DNA of 34,583 bases from UBA7703 sp034926785. GTDB lineage: Bacteria > Bacillota > Clostridia > Christensenellales > CAG-138. The position numbers were made by a program, and so were the translations under genes. Shown one piece after another: positions 8,013 through 17,167 of this stretch (its first letter is position 1; the number at the start of each line of letters is the position of its first letter). Location: contig JAYFQU010000058.1 of NCBI GenBank assembly GCA_034926785.1, positions 1-34,583 on the forward strand, in the 5' to 3' direction. Under the pieces are notes generated by a model that had not been told where the DNA came from, did not search any database, and worked only from the letters and a program-made list of their open reading frames with translations.

Positions 8013-8792
8013 ATGCTCAATGAATTCTCCCGTATGGAGATCATCATCGGAAAAGACGCGACGCAGGCGCTCTCCGCCGCGCGCGTTGCCATCTTTGGCG
8101 TCGGCGGCGTTGGCAGTTATGCCGCGGAGGCGATTGCCCGCGCGGGTATCGGAGCCATCGACTTGTTTGACGACGACAAGGTCTGCCTGACCAACATCAA
8201 TCGCCAGCTCATCGCGCTGCATTCCACGATTGGCAAACAAAAGGTGGAGGTCATGAAGGCGCGCATCCTCGATATCAATCCCCGTTGCGCGGTGACGGCA
8301 AACGCCTGTTTCTACGGCGCGGAAAATGCGGAATCATTTGACCTGTCGGTTTATGATTATATTGTGGATGCGATCGATACCGTGTCCAGCAAGCTCGTGT
8401 TAATCGAGCGTGCGCACGCCGCCGGAACGCCGATCATCAGCTGTATGGGTGCGGGTAACAAGCTCGACCCGACACGGCTTGAGGTAGCGGATATCTATAA
8501 AACCTCCGTCTGCCCGCTGGCGCGCGTGATGCGGAAGGAGCTCAAGGCGCGCGGTATCTCCTCGCTCAAGGTGGTCTATTCCCGTGAGGAAGCGATTAAG
8601 CCCGCGGAGGACATGGCAAACAGCTGTAGGACGGGCTGCGTCTGCCCGCCGGGCACCAAGCGAAAATGCACGATCCGGCGGCAGGTGCCGGGCAGTATCT
8701 CGTTCGTCCCTTCCGCCGCGGGGTTAATTCTTGCGGGAGAGGTGATTAAGGGTATCATCCGAAAGGCGGTGGATCCCTCTGCCGAGGCGTAG
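8013..8792 (+). CDS. tcdA: TcdA, tRNA threonylcarbamoyladenosine dehydratase (ThiF/E1-like)
   Basis: 259 residues. The start at 8013 follows GAAAGGA (7998-8004); the frame stays open upstream to 7857 but that extension runs through the promoter. The ThiF/MoeB/HesA nucleotide-binding fold is clear: VAIFGVGGVGSYAAEAIAR (glycine loop), then DLFDDDKVCLTNINRQ (ATP-binding acidic and arginine region), then YIVDAIDTVSSK. A cysteine pair region (CRTGCVCPPG) lies near the C-terminus. Known members cyclise t6A37 to ct6A in ANN-decoding tRNAs using ATP, with CsdE/CsdL-type sulfur partners in some bacteria. Length and motifs fit TcdA better than MoeB or ThiF. It stands alone here. Confidence 0.88.
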   Translation: MLNEFSRMEIIIGKDATQALSAARVAIFGVGGVGSYAAEAIARAGIGAIDLFDDDKVCLTNINRQLIALHSTIGKQKVEVMKARILDINPRCAVTANACFYGAENAESFDLSVYDYIVDAIDTVSSKLVLIERAHAAGTPIISCMGAGNKLDPTRLEVADIYKTSVCPLARVMRKELKARGISSLKVVYSREEAIKPAEDMANSCRTGCVCPPGTKRKCTIRRQVPGSISFVPSAAGLILAGEVIKGIIRKAVDPSAEA

Positions 8793-8997
8793 GGTTGCGG
8801 GTACAGCGCCGCAATGCTATACTCCATATTACGATAATTCGAAAGGATGCGAAGAATGTTTTATTCCATCCGGATTCGCTAAGCAATCGGGAAATTGCAG
8901 AGTCGGCCATATTGGCTTTGTTTATCCTGCCTGACGAATCGGATGCATAGGCGCCACGCGAGCCATTTGCGCGGCGAATCTGCTTTTTTCGCCAATG

Positions 8998-9036
8998 ACA
9001 GCAGGAACGGAGATAACATCCGCCTGCTGTTTTTTA
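8998..9036 (+). terminator. Intrinsic terminator upstream of the MFS exporter
   Basis: ACAGCAGG (8998-9005) pairs with CCTGCTGT (9023-9030), extended by CGGA/TCCG inside the stem, then six T. Confidence 0.85.
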
Positions 9037-9043
9037 AACGGTG

Positions 9044-9076
9044 ACCATATCACGCGGGGGAGCCGCACGATATGGT
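9044..9076. promoter_or_regulatory. Inverted repeat at the MFS promoter
   Basis: Perfect arms ACCATATC (9044-9051) and GATATGGT (9069-9076) separated by 17 nt. The right arm touches a possible -10 box TAGAAT (9076-9081). It could be an operator for a dimeric repressor; no regulator gene lies beside it. Confidence 0.45.
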
Positions 9077-9118
9077 AGAATACAATTGTTTTCTGAAACA
9101 TGGAAGGAATAAACAGAT

Positions 9119-10378
9119 ATGACAGAGACGAAAAAACACTGGAAACGATCGTACTTTACCATTCTTTCGGGGGAGGCTGTGTCCCTGGTGACGAGCGGCA
9201 TCCTCCAGATGGTTTTGATTTTTTATCTCACCGAAAAGACGGGTTCCGCCCTCGTGCTGTCTTTGGCGACGTTTTTCGGCTTTCTGCCGCAGGCGTTGCT
9301 CGGCCCGTTTATCGGCGTCTGGGTGGATCGCTGGAGCAGAAAGTTTGTGATGATTGGCGCGGATCTTTTTATCGCGCTCGCGGGTGTCGGGCTCGCCGTC
9401 GCCGCGCTCAAGATGGATCCTCCAATCTGGGTGGTGCTTGGCGTCCTGTTTCTGCGCAGCGTCGGCGCGGCGTTTCATACACCCGCGATGTCTGCAGTCA
9501 CGCCGCTACTGGTACCGGAGGATCAACTGATCAAGTGCGCGGGCTATAGCTCGTCGATTCAGTCCATCAGCTTCCTCGTCAGTCCGGCGCTGGGCGCGCT
9601 GCTCTATGCGCGCTGGTCCATGTCCGCAATCGTCGGGCTGGATGTGCTCGGTGCGGTGGTTGCCTCGCTGTTTGTTGCGCTGATCGCGATTCCGAAGCCG
9701 CCGAAGACGGAACTGATGCAGCAGACAAGCTTCTTTACCGATCTCAAAAATGGCTATACCGCAATCCGCGAGGAGAAGGGGCTTTTTCAGATGCTCTGGG
9801 TAGGAACGCTTTATATGCTCGTGTTTATGCCGATCAACGCGCTTTTCCCGCTTATGAGCATGGGCTATTTTGGCGGGACGACGACCCATGCGGCGATTGC
9901 CGAAACCGCGTTTTCTGCTGGTATGCTTGTCGGCGGGCTGGTGCTCGGCGTTTGGGGCGGCTTTAAGCGGCGGATTCTCACGCTGGGGCTTTCCATCGTG
10001 CTCATGGGGGCGGGCTTTGCCGCCTCCGGCTTACTGCCGAAGGACGGGTTCATCGGCTTTGCAATCCTTTGTGTGGTAATGGGGTTCTCCGCGCCGTTTC
10101 ATGGCGTGCAGACCGCGTTGTTTCAAGAGCGTATTGCGCCGGAATGCTTAGGGCGGGTTTTTTCGCTTTCCATGAGCATGATGTCGCTCGCTATGCCGGT
10201 TGGCCTGATGCTCGCCGGCGCGTTTGCGGAGGTTATCGGCGTGCATACATGGTTCCTGATCTCCGGCGTGCTTGTGATGGCGATTTCGCTTTTGATGATG
10301 TCCATGCCCGCCATCCGCGCGCTGGATGATAAAATTCCAGAGGAGGCGGCATCGGTCGCCGTGGAGCCGGTGGAGTAG
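9119..10378 (+). CDS. MFS efflux transporter, macrolide-exporter-like (DHA3 type)
   Basis: 419 residues with about 12 membrane helices. Motif A of the major facilitator superfamily is seen in the loop after helix 2 (GPFIGVWVDRWSRK). The opening (YFTILSGEAVSLVTSGILQ) and the stretch RSVGAAFHTPAMSAVTPLLV resemble the MefA/macrolide and enterobactin-exporter branch. The family uses the proton gradient to expel drugs or siderophores from the cytoplasm; the real substrate cannot be told. GGAAGG precedes the start. It is preceded by a mini-ORF and terminator and followed by a terminator shared with the convergent small gene at 10404-10595. Confidence 0.88.
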   Translation: MTETKKHWKRSYFTILSGEAVSLVTSGILQMVLIFYLTEKTGSALVLSLATFFGFLPQALLGPFIGVWVDRWSRKFVMIGADLFIALAGVGLAVAALKMDPPIWVVLGVLFLRSVGAAFHTPAMSAVTPLLVPEDQLIKCAGYSSSIQSISFLVSPALGALLYARWSMSAIVGLDVLGAVVASLFVALIAIPKPPKTELMQQTSFFTDLKNGYTAIREEKGLFQMLWVGTLYMLVFMPINALFPLMSMGYFGGTTTHAAIAETAFSAGMLVGGLVLGVWGGFKRRILTLGLSIVLMGAGFAASGLLPKDGFIGFAILCVVMGFSAPFHGVQTALFQERIAPECLGRVFSLSMSMMSLAMPVGLMLAGAFAEVIGVHTWFLISGVLVMAISLLMMSMPAIRALDDKIPEEAASVAVEPVE

Positions 10379-10403
10379 CCCGATGAACCAATAATTGAAA
10401 GCG

Positions 10404-10595
10404 TCAGGCGATTAGAAGAAAAATCCCCGTGCTGTCGTCGTTGTACCAGCGCGGGGATTTCTTTCTGCTGTATGTTTTTTTATTCTCAATGGTGCGGGTG
10501 ATGGGGACGACGCCCTGCCAGCCCTGTCTGCGGGATTGATCGAGCGCTCGTTTGGCGCGTTTACCGAGTTTTTCTCTCGGAATAAAACGGTTCAT
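10404..10595 (-). CDS. Small basic conserved protein
   Basis: 63 residues, strongly basic. It starts MNRFIPREKLGKRAKRALD and ends with KKSPRWYNDDSTGIFL. The start at 10595 is chosen over longer versions because AAGGAG lies about 11 nt upstream and the longer N-terminus looks unrelated. I recall similar short proteins (MNRF-PR-KL-KKAK-AL, with K-YNRKK and RW-DD) in many Clostridia, without known function. A good promoter lies at 10636-10664 on the same strand. The last codons form a terminator hairpin (10421-10460). Confidence 0.75.
   Translation of the reverse strand: MNRFIPREKLGKRAKRALDQSRRQGWQGVVPITRTIENKKTYSRKKSPRWYNDDSTGIFLLIA
10421..10465. terminator. Terminator hairpin inside the end of the small basic gene
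   Basis: AAATCCCCGTGCTG (10421-10434) pairs with CAGCGCGGGGATTT (10447-10460), one internal wobble. T-rich tracts follow on both strands, so it can stop the MFS gene on plus and the small gene on minus, although it is coding on the minus strand. Confidence 0.7.
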
Positions 10596-10635
10596 ATTTC
10601 TTTTTTTCTCCTTTTCGCGTATGATTACGAAGGAG

Positions 10636-10664
10636 AGTATAGTTCTTCCATCTCTTTTGCGCAA
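10636..10664 (-). promoter_or_regulatory. Promoter of the small basic gene
   Basis: On the minus strand: TTGCGC (10664-10659), 17-nt spacer, TATACT (10641-10636). Confidence 0.6.
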
Positions 10665-10706
10665 TACCCCCTTATCCTAAGCTTGAAAAATTCGGAGGAC
10701 ACCGTC

Positions 10707-10991
10707 TTGCAATCGATTCAGACCCGCCGCATCGTCATGTTTGTGTTCATTGCCCTTGCCGTAGCGCTGTTCGTGCTCGGCATGATAACCCTGCCCGAGA
10801 CCATCATCACGCAGTTTGGCAGGAATGTCGGAGAGGTCAGCACGATGCCTAAGATGCTGGCTCTCGCGATCCCGAGCGTTTTATGCGTACTCTTCTCCGT
10901 GCTATTTTACCGGAAGGGAAAGAGCAAGGATCTTGCTATCGCGATCTTAGGCGTCGTGCTCTTTGGCCTCGCCTTTTTTGTGAATCGCTAA
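10707..10991 (+). CDS. Small membrane protein of unknown function
   Basis: 94 residues from a TTG start at 10707, chosen because GGAGG lies at 10694-10698 with 8-nt spacing. The same frame runs up to an ATG at 10536 but that part overlaps the divergent gene and has no ribosome site. Three membrane helices are visible (FVFIALAVALFVLGMI, MLALAIPSVLCVLFSVLFY, LAIAILGVVLFGLAFFV) with short basic loops. I do not recognise the family. Downstream lies the repeat block starting at 11012. Confidence 0.65.
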   Translation: MQSIQTRRIVMFVFIALAVALFVLGMITLPETIITQFGRNVGEVSTMPKMLALAIPSVLCVLFSVLFYRKGKSKDLAIAILGVVLFGLAFFVNR

Positions 10992-11011
10992 AGCATCCGT
11001 CTGCATGGAGA

Positions 11012-11031
11012 AGCCCGGCTAGAGCCGGGCT
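11012..11031 (+). repeat. 5' flanking palindrome of element A copy 2
   Basis: AGCCCGGCTAGAGCCGGGCT, a perfect stem-loop 20 nt after the stop of the small membrane protein gene. The identical 20 nt recur at 11181-11200 on the other side of element A. Confidence 0.9.
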
Positions 11032-11180
11032 CAGCCCATCGACAAAGTCCTGCGGACTCTGCCGATGGGTTTTACTTTGGGTTAAAATGACGCGAATCGC
11101 GCCATTTTTTCACAAATTTGAAGGAACATGGGGGATTTTCGAAATCCCCCAAACCCCCTGCTGGGTTTGTTGATGCTCTG
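11032..11180 (+). repeat. Element A, copy 2 (complete, 149 nt)
   Basis: The only complete copy in the window. Its ends form an imperfect terminal inverted repeat: CAGCCCATCGACAAAGTC at the left and, reading inward from the right, CAGAGCATCAACAAACCC (13 of 18 match). Internal hairpins are CCCATCG.../...CGATGGG with a nested GTCC/GGAC, CGCG/CGCG, GGGGGATTT/AAATCCCCC and AAACCC/GGGTTT. It lacks a 21-nt internal hairpin found in copies 1 and 3. It encodes no plausible protein. Confidence 0.9.
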
Positions 11181-11200
11181 AGCCCGGCTAGAGCCGGGCT
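11181..11200 (+). repeat. 3' flanking palindrome of element A copy 2
   Basis: Exact duplicate of 11012-11031, directly abutting the element's CTCTG end. It looks like a target-site duplication of a palindromic target, or duplication of a terminator hairpin. Confidence 0.9.
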
Positions 11201-11201
11201 G

Positions 11202-11394
11202 AGGCCGTCGAAAAACGAGTTTTGGCGGGGCAACCGCTCGTTGCCTCTCATTCGCCGGACTCCGAACGGCAAAGAGCTGCGAAGAAGCCGTCCGATTCCG
11301 GTCGATCCGTCGCGATGGCAAAGCCACCGCAGCTCGAACCGATGGGTTAAGGGCCGCGGCCTTTAACAATCCCGGGACCTTTTTGACAGGCAGA
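11202..11394 (+). repeat. Repeat B, copy 2
   Basis: About 190 nt homologous to 3752-3946 (see there). It starts two bases after the right palindrome of element A. No intact ORF is shared by the two copies; the most similar frame, on the minus strand (DGFFAALCRSESGE here, DGFFAVLYRSESED in copy 1), has a stop in this copy. Confidence 0.7.
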
Positions 11395-11400
11395 TGCCCC

Positions 11401-11453
11401 GCCATTTGGCGGGGCATCTTTGTCCATCGGAAAAGTCCTGCGGACTTTGAACG
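11401..11453 (+). repeat. Palindrome plus degenerate left end of element A
   Basis: A strong hairpin, GATGCCCCGCC (11401-11411), ATTT, GGCGGGGCATC (11416-11426) with a short T-run. It is followed by a sequence like the left end of element A: CCATCG, then AAAGTCCTGCGGACT, then TG. The order palindrome then element A end repeats the arrangement at copies 2 and 3. Confidence 0.6.
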
Positions 11454-11535
11454 GAACCTCGAGAACCGGATATTGAAAAAAAGCACTCCTTGAAAGCGGT
11501 AAGATAATCTGGATACCAAGATAAGGGCAAATGCG

Positions 11536-11964
11536 TTATTTGGTGTCGGGAGAGGACATGGACTTAATTCGCCGGCGCGTCATGGCGCGCATAAGCGCGA
11601 CCTTGCTGTGTCCCATGGTGCCGAGATCGTCCCCGCGCTCCTGCGCGAGACGCTCCTGCGCGCGCTGCTCTGCTTCCAGAGCGCGCTTTTCGTCGATCTC
11701 CTCCGGCCACTCGCAGGCCTGCGAGAGGATATAGACGCATTCCGGCCGAACCTCGATAAACCCTTCGGAATGAAACGCGGTGCGCGTGGTGTTCTCGTCC
11801 GGCTGGATGACCAGTGTGCCGACATCCAGCGCGGAGACCATCGGGATGTGATCCGCCAATACGCCGATGGAACCGGCGATGGACTGTACGCTGACATAGA
11901 CGGCATCTCCGCTGTAAAACTCACGCTCCGGCGTGAGCACCATGAGATGAAAGGGCTTGGGCAT
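11536..11964 (-). CDS. atpC: ATP synthase F1 epsilon subunit
   Basis: 142 residues, usual length. The N-terminal beta-sandwich (FHLMVLTPEREFYSGDAVYV, then IGVLADHIPMVSAL) and helical C-terminus rich in E, R and A are typical. It belongs to the central rotor stalk with gamma and can inhibit ATP hydrolysis. It is the last gene of the atp operon, 49 nt after atpD. No clean terminator with a U-tract is seen beyond it on the minus strand. Confidence 0.95.
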   Translation of the reverse strand: MPKPFHLMVLTPEREFYSGDAVYVSVQSIAGSIGVLADHIPMVSALDVGTLVIQPDENTTRTAFHSEGFIEVRPECVYILSQACEWPEEIDEKRALEAEQRAQERLAQERGDDLGTMGHSKVALMRAMTRRRIKSMSSPDTK

Positions 11965-12013
11965 ATTGCATCAACTCCAAACTAAACGCTGAAAAACGGA
12001 CGAAAGAGACGCG

Positions 12014-13435
12014 CTATTCGTTCTTTTGCATCTCGGCGTAGCGCGCGTGCACCTCTGCAATCCCACCCGCGAGCAGAAAGAGAGACTCGGGAATCTCGTC
12101 CACCTGGCCCTCGACGATCTCCTCAAAGCTGGAAATCGTATCCGCCATCGAAACAGAGCAACCCGGCTGTCCGCTGTAGACCTCGGCCACGTGCATCGGC
12201 TGGGAGAGGAAGTTTTGGATCTTTCTCGCGCGGTAAACGGTCTGGCGATCCTCGTCGGAAAGCTCGTCCATGCCGAGGATTGCGATGATATCCTGCAGTT
12301 CGTGATAGCGCTGCAGAGTCTCCTGTACGCGCCGTGCAACGCTGTAATGCCGCTCGCCAACGATAGCCGGCTCCAGGATGCGCGAGGAGGAGGCCAGCGG
12401 ATCGACGGCGGGATAGATGCCGATCTCCGCGATGGAGCGCGAGAGAACCGTCGTCGCGTCCAGATGGGAGAAGATAGTCGCCGGGGCGGGGTCGGTCAGG
12501 TCGTCCGCAGGGACATAGACCGCCTGCACGGAGGTGATGGAGCCATGCGGCGTGCTCGCAATGCGTTCCTCAAGCTCGCCAAGCTCGTTGGCCAGCGTCG
12601 GCTGGTAACCGACCGCGCTCGGCATGCGGCCTAAAAGCGCCGAAACCTCGTTGCCCGCCTGCACAAAACGGAAGATGTTGTCGATGAAGAGCAGCACGTC
12701 CTGGTGCATGTCGTCGCGGATATATTCCGCCATGGATAGCCCCGCGAGCGCTACGCGCATGCGCGATCCCGGCGGCTCGTTCATCTGCCCGAAGGCGAGG
12801 GACGTCCGCGCGATAACGCCGCTTTCGCGCATGTCGTTGATCAAATCCGTGCCCTCGCGGCTGCGCTCGCCAACGCCCGCAAAGACGGAGTATCCGCCGC
12901 GGTTTTTCGCAATATTGTGGATCAACTCCAGAATCAGCACTGTCTTGCCAACACCCGCACCGCCGAACAGACCAATCTTACCGCCGACGGGATAGGGCGC
13001 GAGCAGATCGATGACCTTGATGCCCGTTTCAAACAGCGTGGTGGAGGGACGCTGGAGCATGAACGACGGCGGCGCCTGATGCACGTCCCGCATCGGCGGA
13101 GCCGCCTGATTTTCCCCCGTGATGGGGCCGAGGCCGTCGATGGGGCGGCCGAGACAGTCGATTACGCGGCCAAGCACGCTCTCGCCGACCGGCACGCGGA
13201 TGCCGCCGCCGGAGTTGCGAACCAGAACGCCGCAATAGAGCCCCTCGGTCGGCTCGAGCGCGATGGCGCGCACTACGCCGGGGGAGTGATGCTGAACCAC
13301 CTCGATATGCACGGGCGGCTCGGTCTTGGTCACGAGCAGGGTCTTGATCGGCGGCTCGCTGCCTTCGGAAAAGCGCACATCCAGCACAGGGCCGATGATG
13401 CGGATAATACTTCCGATTTGTTCTTGTTCCGTCAT
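12014..13435 (-). CDS. atpD: ATP synthase F1 beta subunit
   Basis: 473 residues, full length. Walker A GGAGVGKT at 158-165, the catalytic GERSREG segment, the Walker B region DVLLFIDNIFRF and the rotor-facing ILGMDELSDED are all intact. It forms the three catalytic sites of F1. Its ATG overlaps the last bases of atpG (4-nt overlap), indicating coupled translation. Confidence 0.98.
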   Translation of the reverse strand: MTEQEQIGSIIRIIGPVLDVRFSEGSEPPIKTLLVTKTEPPVHIEVVQHHSPGVVRAIALEPTEGLYCGVLVRNSGGGIRVPVGESVLGRVIDCLGRPIDGLGPITGENQAAPPMRDVHQAPPSFMLQRPSTTLFETGIKVIDLLAPYPVGGKIGLFGGAGVGKTVLILELIHNIAKNRGGYSVFAGVGERSREGTDLINDMRESGVIARTSLAFGQMNEPPGSRMRVALAGLSMAEYIRDDMHQDVLLFIDNIFRFVQAGNEVSALLGRMPSAVGYQPTLANELGELEERIASTPHGSITSVQAVYVPADDLTDPAPATIFSHLDATTVLSRSIAEIGIYPAVDPLASSSRILEPAIVGERHYSVARRVQETLQRYHELQDIIAILGMDELSDEDRQTVYRARKIQNFLSQPMHVAEVYSGQPGCSVSMADTISSFEEIVEGQVDEIPESLFLLAGGIAEVHARYAEMQKNE

Positions 13436-14358
13436 GAATTATGTCCCTCCGGATAATAGGCGGCATCGGCGGAGCGCGCCGCGTTTGCCGCGTTGGCGGC
13501 GCCGATGATATCGGCAAGTTCGTTGGTAATCGTCAACTGACGAACGGAGTGATACTGCTGGGTCAGTTTGTCTATCATCTTGTCCGCGCTTCGTGTCGCG
13601 TTTTCCATCGCCGCCATGCGGGCGCAGTTTTCACTCGCGTAGGCATGCACAATGGCGCCGTAGACATAGCCGATGAGCAACTGCGGAATCAGCGCATCGA
13701 GCACCTGCGCCGGGGATGGGTCGTAGAGGATCAGCGCGCGATCATAGGCCTCGTCCTCAAGGTTTGCCGGACGACCGCGCTTGAAGTCGTTCAGTTCAAC
13801 GGGGAGCAGCTTCTGCTCCATCGGCTCGCGGGAAAGGGTGTTGATGAAGCGCGTATATACGATGCGCAGTTCGTCGATCTCTCCGCGATCGTATTGGTCG
13901 ATCAAAATGGTCATGAGCCGCCGCACCTGGTCGAGCTTCGGCTTTTCGGCGAGGCGCTCAAAGTGCCTGTCCGGCGAGATCCCTTTGCGCAGAAAATGCG
14001 AGGTGCCCACGCTGCCGATGGTATAGACCTCTACGACGTTTTTATCCGTCATCAGACTGTCCGCGAGGGAAAGCACGGCGTGATTATAGGAACCCGAAAG
14101 ACCTTTTTCGCCGGAGACGACGACATAGGCGACTTTGTCACCGCTGCGATGCGTGAGGTAGCGGTGGGAGATGTCACCCGTATGGGTGCGGATATCCACG
14201 ATGATGTCCAACGCGTGGAAAAAATACGCGCGGTTTTTTGCGATGCCGTCGAGCGCCCGGCGCATGCGCGCCGCGGAGACCATGTGCATGGCGTTGGTGA
14301 TCTGGCGCGTTTGTTTTACGCTTTTGATATGATAGCGAATGTCGCTCATATTGGGCAT
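13432..14358 (-). CDS. atpG: ATP synthase F1 gamma subunit
   Basis: 308 residues. The N-terminal helix (DIRYHIKSVKQTRQITNAMHMVSAARM) and the C-terminal helix (MENATRSADKMIDKL and RQLTITNELADIIGAA) form the coiled-coil shaft of the rotor; both are well conserved. Slightly longer than the usual 285-295 residues because of an A-rich tail. Follows atpA after 57 nt. Confidence 0.96.
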   Translation of the reverse strand: MPNMSDIRYHIKSVKQTRQITNAMHMVSAARMRRALDGIAKNRAYFFHALDIIVDIRTHTGDISHRYLTHRSGDKVAYVVVSGEKGLSGSYNHAVLSLADSLMTDKNVVEVYTIGSVGTSHFLRKGISPDRHFERLAEKPKLDQVRRLMTILIDQYDRGEIDELRIVYTRFINTLSREPMEQKLLPVELNDFKRGRPANLEDEAYDRALILYDPSPAQVLDALIPQLLIGYVYGAIVHAYASENCARMAAMENATRSADKMIDKLTQQYHSVRQLTITNELADIIGAANAANAARSADAAYYPEGHNS

Positions 14359-14415
14359 TTGTCCGGGCCTCCTTTCCAGAGGAATCGCCGCCGGCGCGGC
14401 AGGGGAGCGGTGGCG

Positions 14416-16209
<1,794 letters not shown>

Positions 16210-16283
16210 ACTGAGCTCACTTTCCTAAAACACAAAAATCAAAACTTCTGCCCCGCGGCATGCCGCAGAACCGCATAAACAGC

Positions 16284-16303
16284 CTGTTTTCGCGCGAAAA
16301 CAG
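16284..16303. other. Perfect palindrome between atpF and the delta-alpha gene
   Basis: CTGTTTTCGCGCGAAAACAG, a 20-nt perfect palindrome in the 117-nt gap where atpH would normally lie. It could form an mRNA hairpin that tunes processing or translation of the two genes. Confidence 0.5.
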
Positions 16304-16326
16304 CCGCCTTTTCGCCGCGCCCGGAC

Positions 16327-16803
16327 TCAGCCGACCTTGTCGAAAAAGCTGTCGATGATGCGCTGGTGGTCTTCCTGCTTAACCTCGCGCTCGAGAATCT
16401 TGCCGGCAATGTCCACCGCGAGCTCCGCCGTCTGCGACTTCAGGTCGCCCAGCATACCCTCGCGTTCGGTCATGGCCTGGTGCATCGCGTCGCTCAGGAT
16501 GCCCTGCGCGTCCTGCTTTGCCTTTTTCCGAAGATCCTCCGCTTCCCGCTCCGCGGCCTTGCGGCGTTCCTCGGCGATAGCCTCCGCGTCAAGCCGCGCG
16601 TTCTTCATCGAGGTTTCATACTGCGCCTTGAGCACATTCGCCTCGTTTCGGCTAACGTCGATCTGCTCCCGTTCGCGCGCAAACTTCGCCTCCCGCTCCG
16701 CCATAAATTTGCTTACCGGTTGATAGAGAAAATGGCGGAGAAGCAGGAAGAGGATCAGGAGATTGAGCGCGTGTTCGATGAAATCGATCAGCTTAAATTC
16801 CAT
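16327..16803 (-). CDS. atpF: ATP synthase Fo b subunit
   Basis: 158 residues. One N-terminal membrane helix (LNLLILFLLLRHFLY) followed by a long charged coiled coil (about 30-140) ending in ILEREVKQEDHQRIIDSFF. Two copies form the peripheral stalk, whose tip normally binds delta. Here that partner domain is on alpha. Located 22 nt after atpE. Confidence 0.95.
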   Translation of the reverse strand: MEFKLIDFIEHALNLLILFLLLRHFLYQPVSKFMAEREAKFAREREQIDVSRNEANVLKAQYETSMKNARLDAEAIAEERRKAAEREAEDLRKKAKQDAQGILSDAMHQAMTEREGMLGDLKSQTAELAVDIAGKILEREVKQEDHQRIIDSFFDKVG

Positions 16804-16825
16804 GGATACCCCTCTTTAGAGAACC

Positions 16826-17059
16826 TTATTTGCCCATCGTGAAGATCATAATCAGCGAGATAACGAAGCCGTAGATGGCTGTGGACTCCGTCAGCGCCAT
16901 GCCCAGAATTAACAGCGCGTTGATCTTTCCGCCCGCTTCCGGCTGGCGGGCGATCGCTTCCACCGCTTTGCCGGTTGCAATGCCCATGCCAAGGCCTGCG
17001 CCAGCGCCCGTTAACACGGCGATGCCTGCGCCGATTGCGATCAATCCGATATCCGTCAT
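16826..17059 (-). CDS. atpE: ATP synthase Fo c subunit
   Basis: 77 residues, two membrane helices joined by the polar loop ARQPEAGGK. The ion-binding carboxylate is E58 in ALTESTAIYGF. S59, T60 and Y63 match the Na+-binding residues of Na+-translocating c rings, but the glutamine of the first helix (Q32 in Ilyobacter) is M25 and the nearby proline is A21. Ion specificity is therefore uncertain. AGGAGG precedes the start. Confidence 0.97.
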   Translation of the reverse strand: MTDIGLIAIGAGIAVLTGAGAGLGMGIATGKAVEAIARQPEAGGKINALLILGMALTESTAIYGFVISLIMIFTMGK

Positions 17060-17167
17060 GGTAAGAATCCTCCTAAAATAATACTGGGAATGATGCGTTA
17101 ACCGACTGCGTCGGTTGATGACGAATTTTGCTTCTTCTGCCTCTTTGCCTGGAGAGAAGCTGCTTTT

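Larger units (their letters stand above)
8793..9118 (+). other. 325-nt leader between tcdA and the MFS exporter
   Basis: No ordinary gene. An 8-codon mini-ORF (ATG 8856 to TAA 8882) follows an AAGGAT-type ribosome site. A small GCAAT/ATTGC hairpin lies at 8883-8898. An imperfect GC-rich hairpin runs into TTTTTT at 8983-8988. A strong terminator lies at 8998-9036, and an inverted repeat at 9044-9076 overlaps a possible -10 TAGAAT (9076-9081). The combination of mini-ORF and terminator upstream of an efflux gene could be an attenuator, or the terminators may simply end tcdA. Confidence 0.5.
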
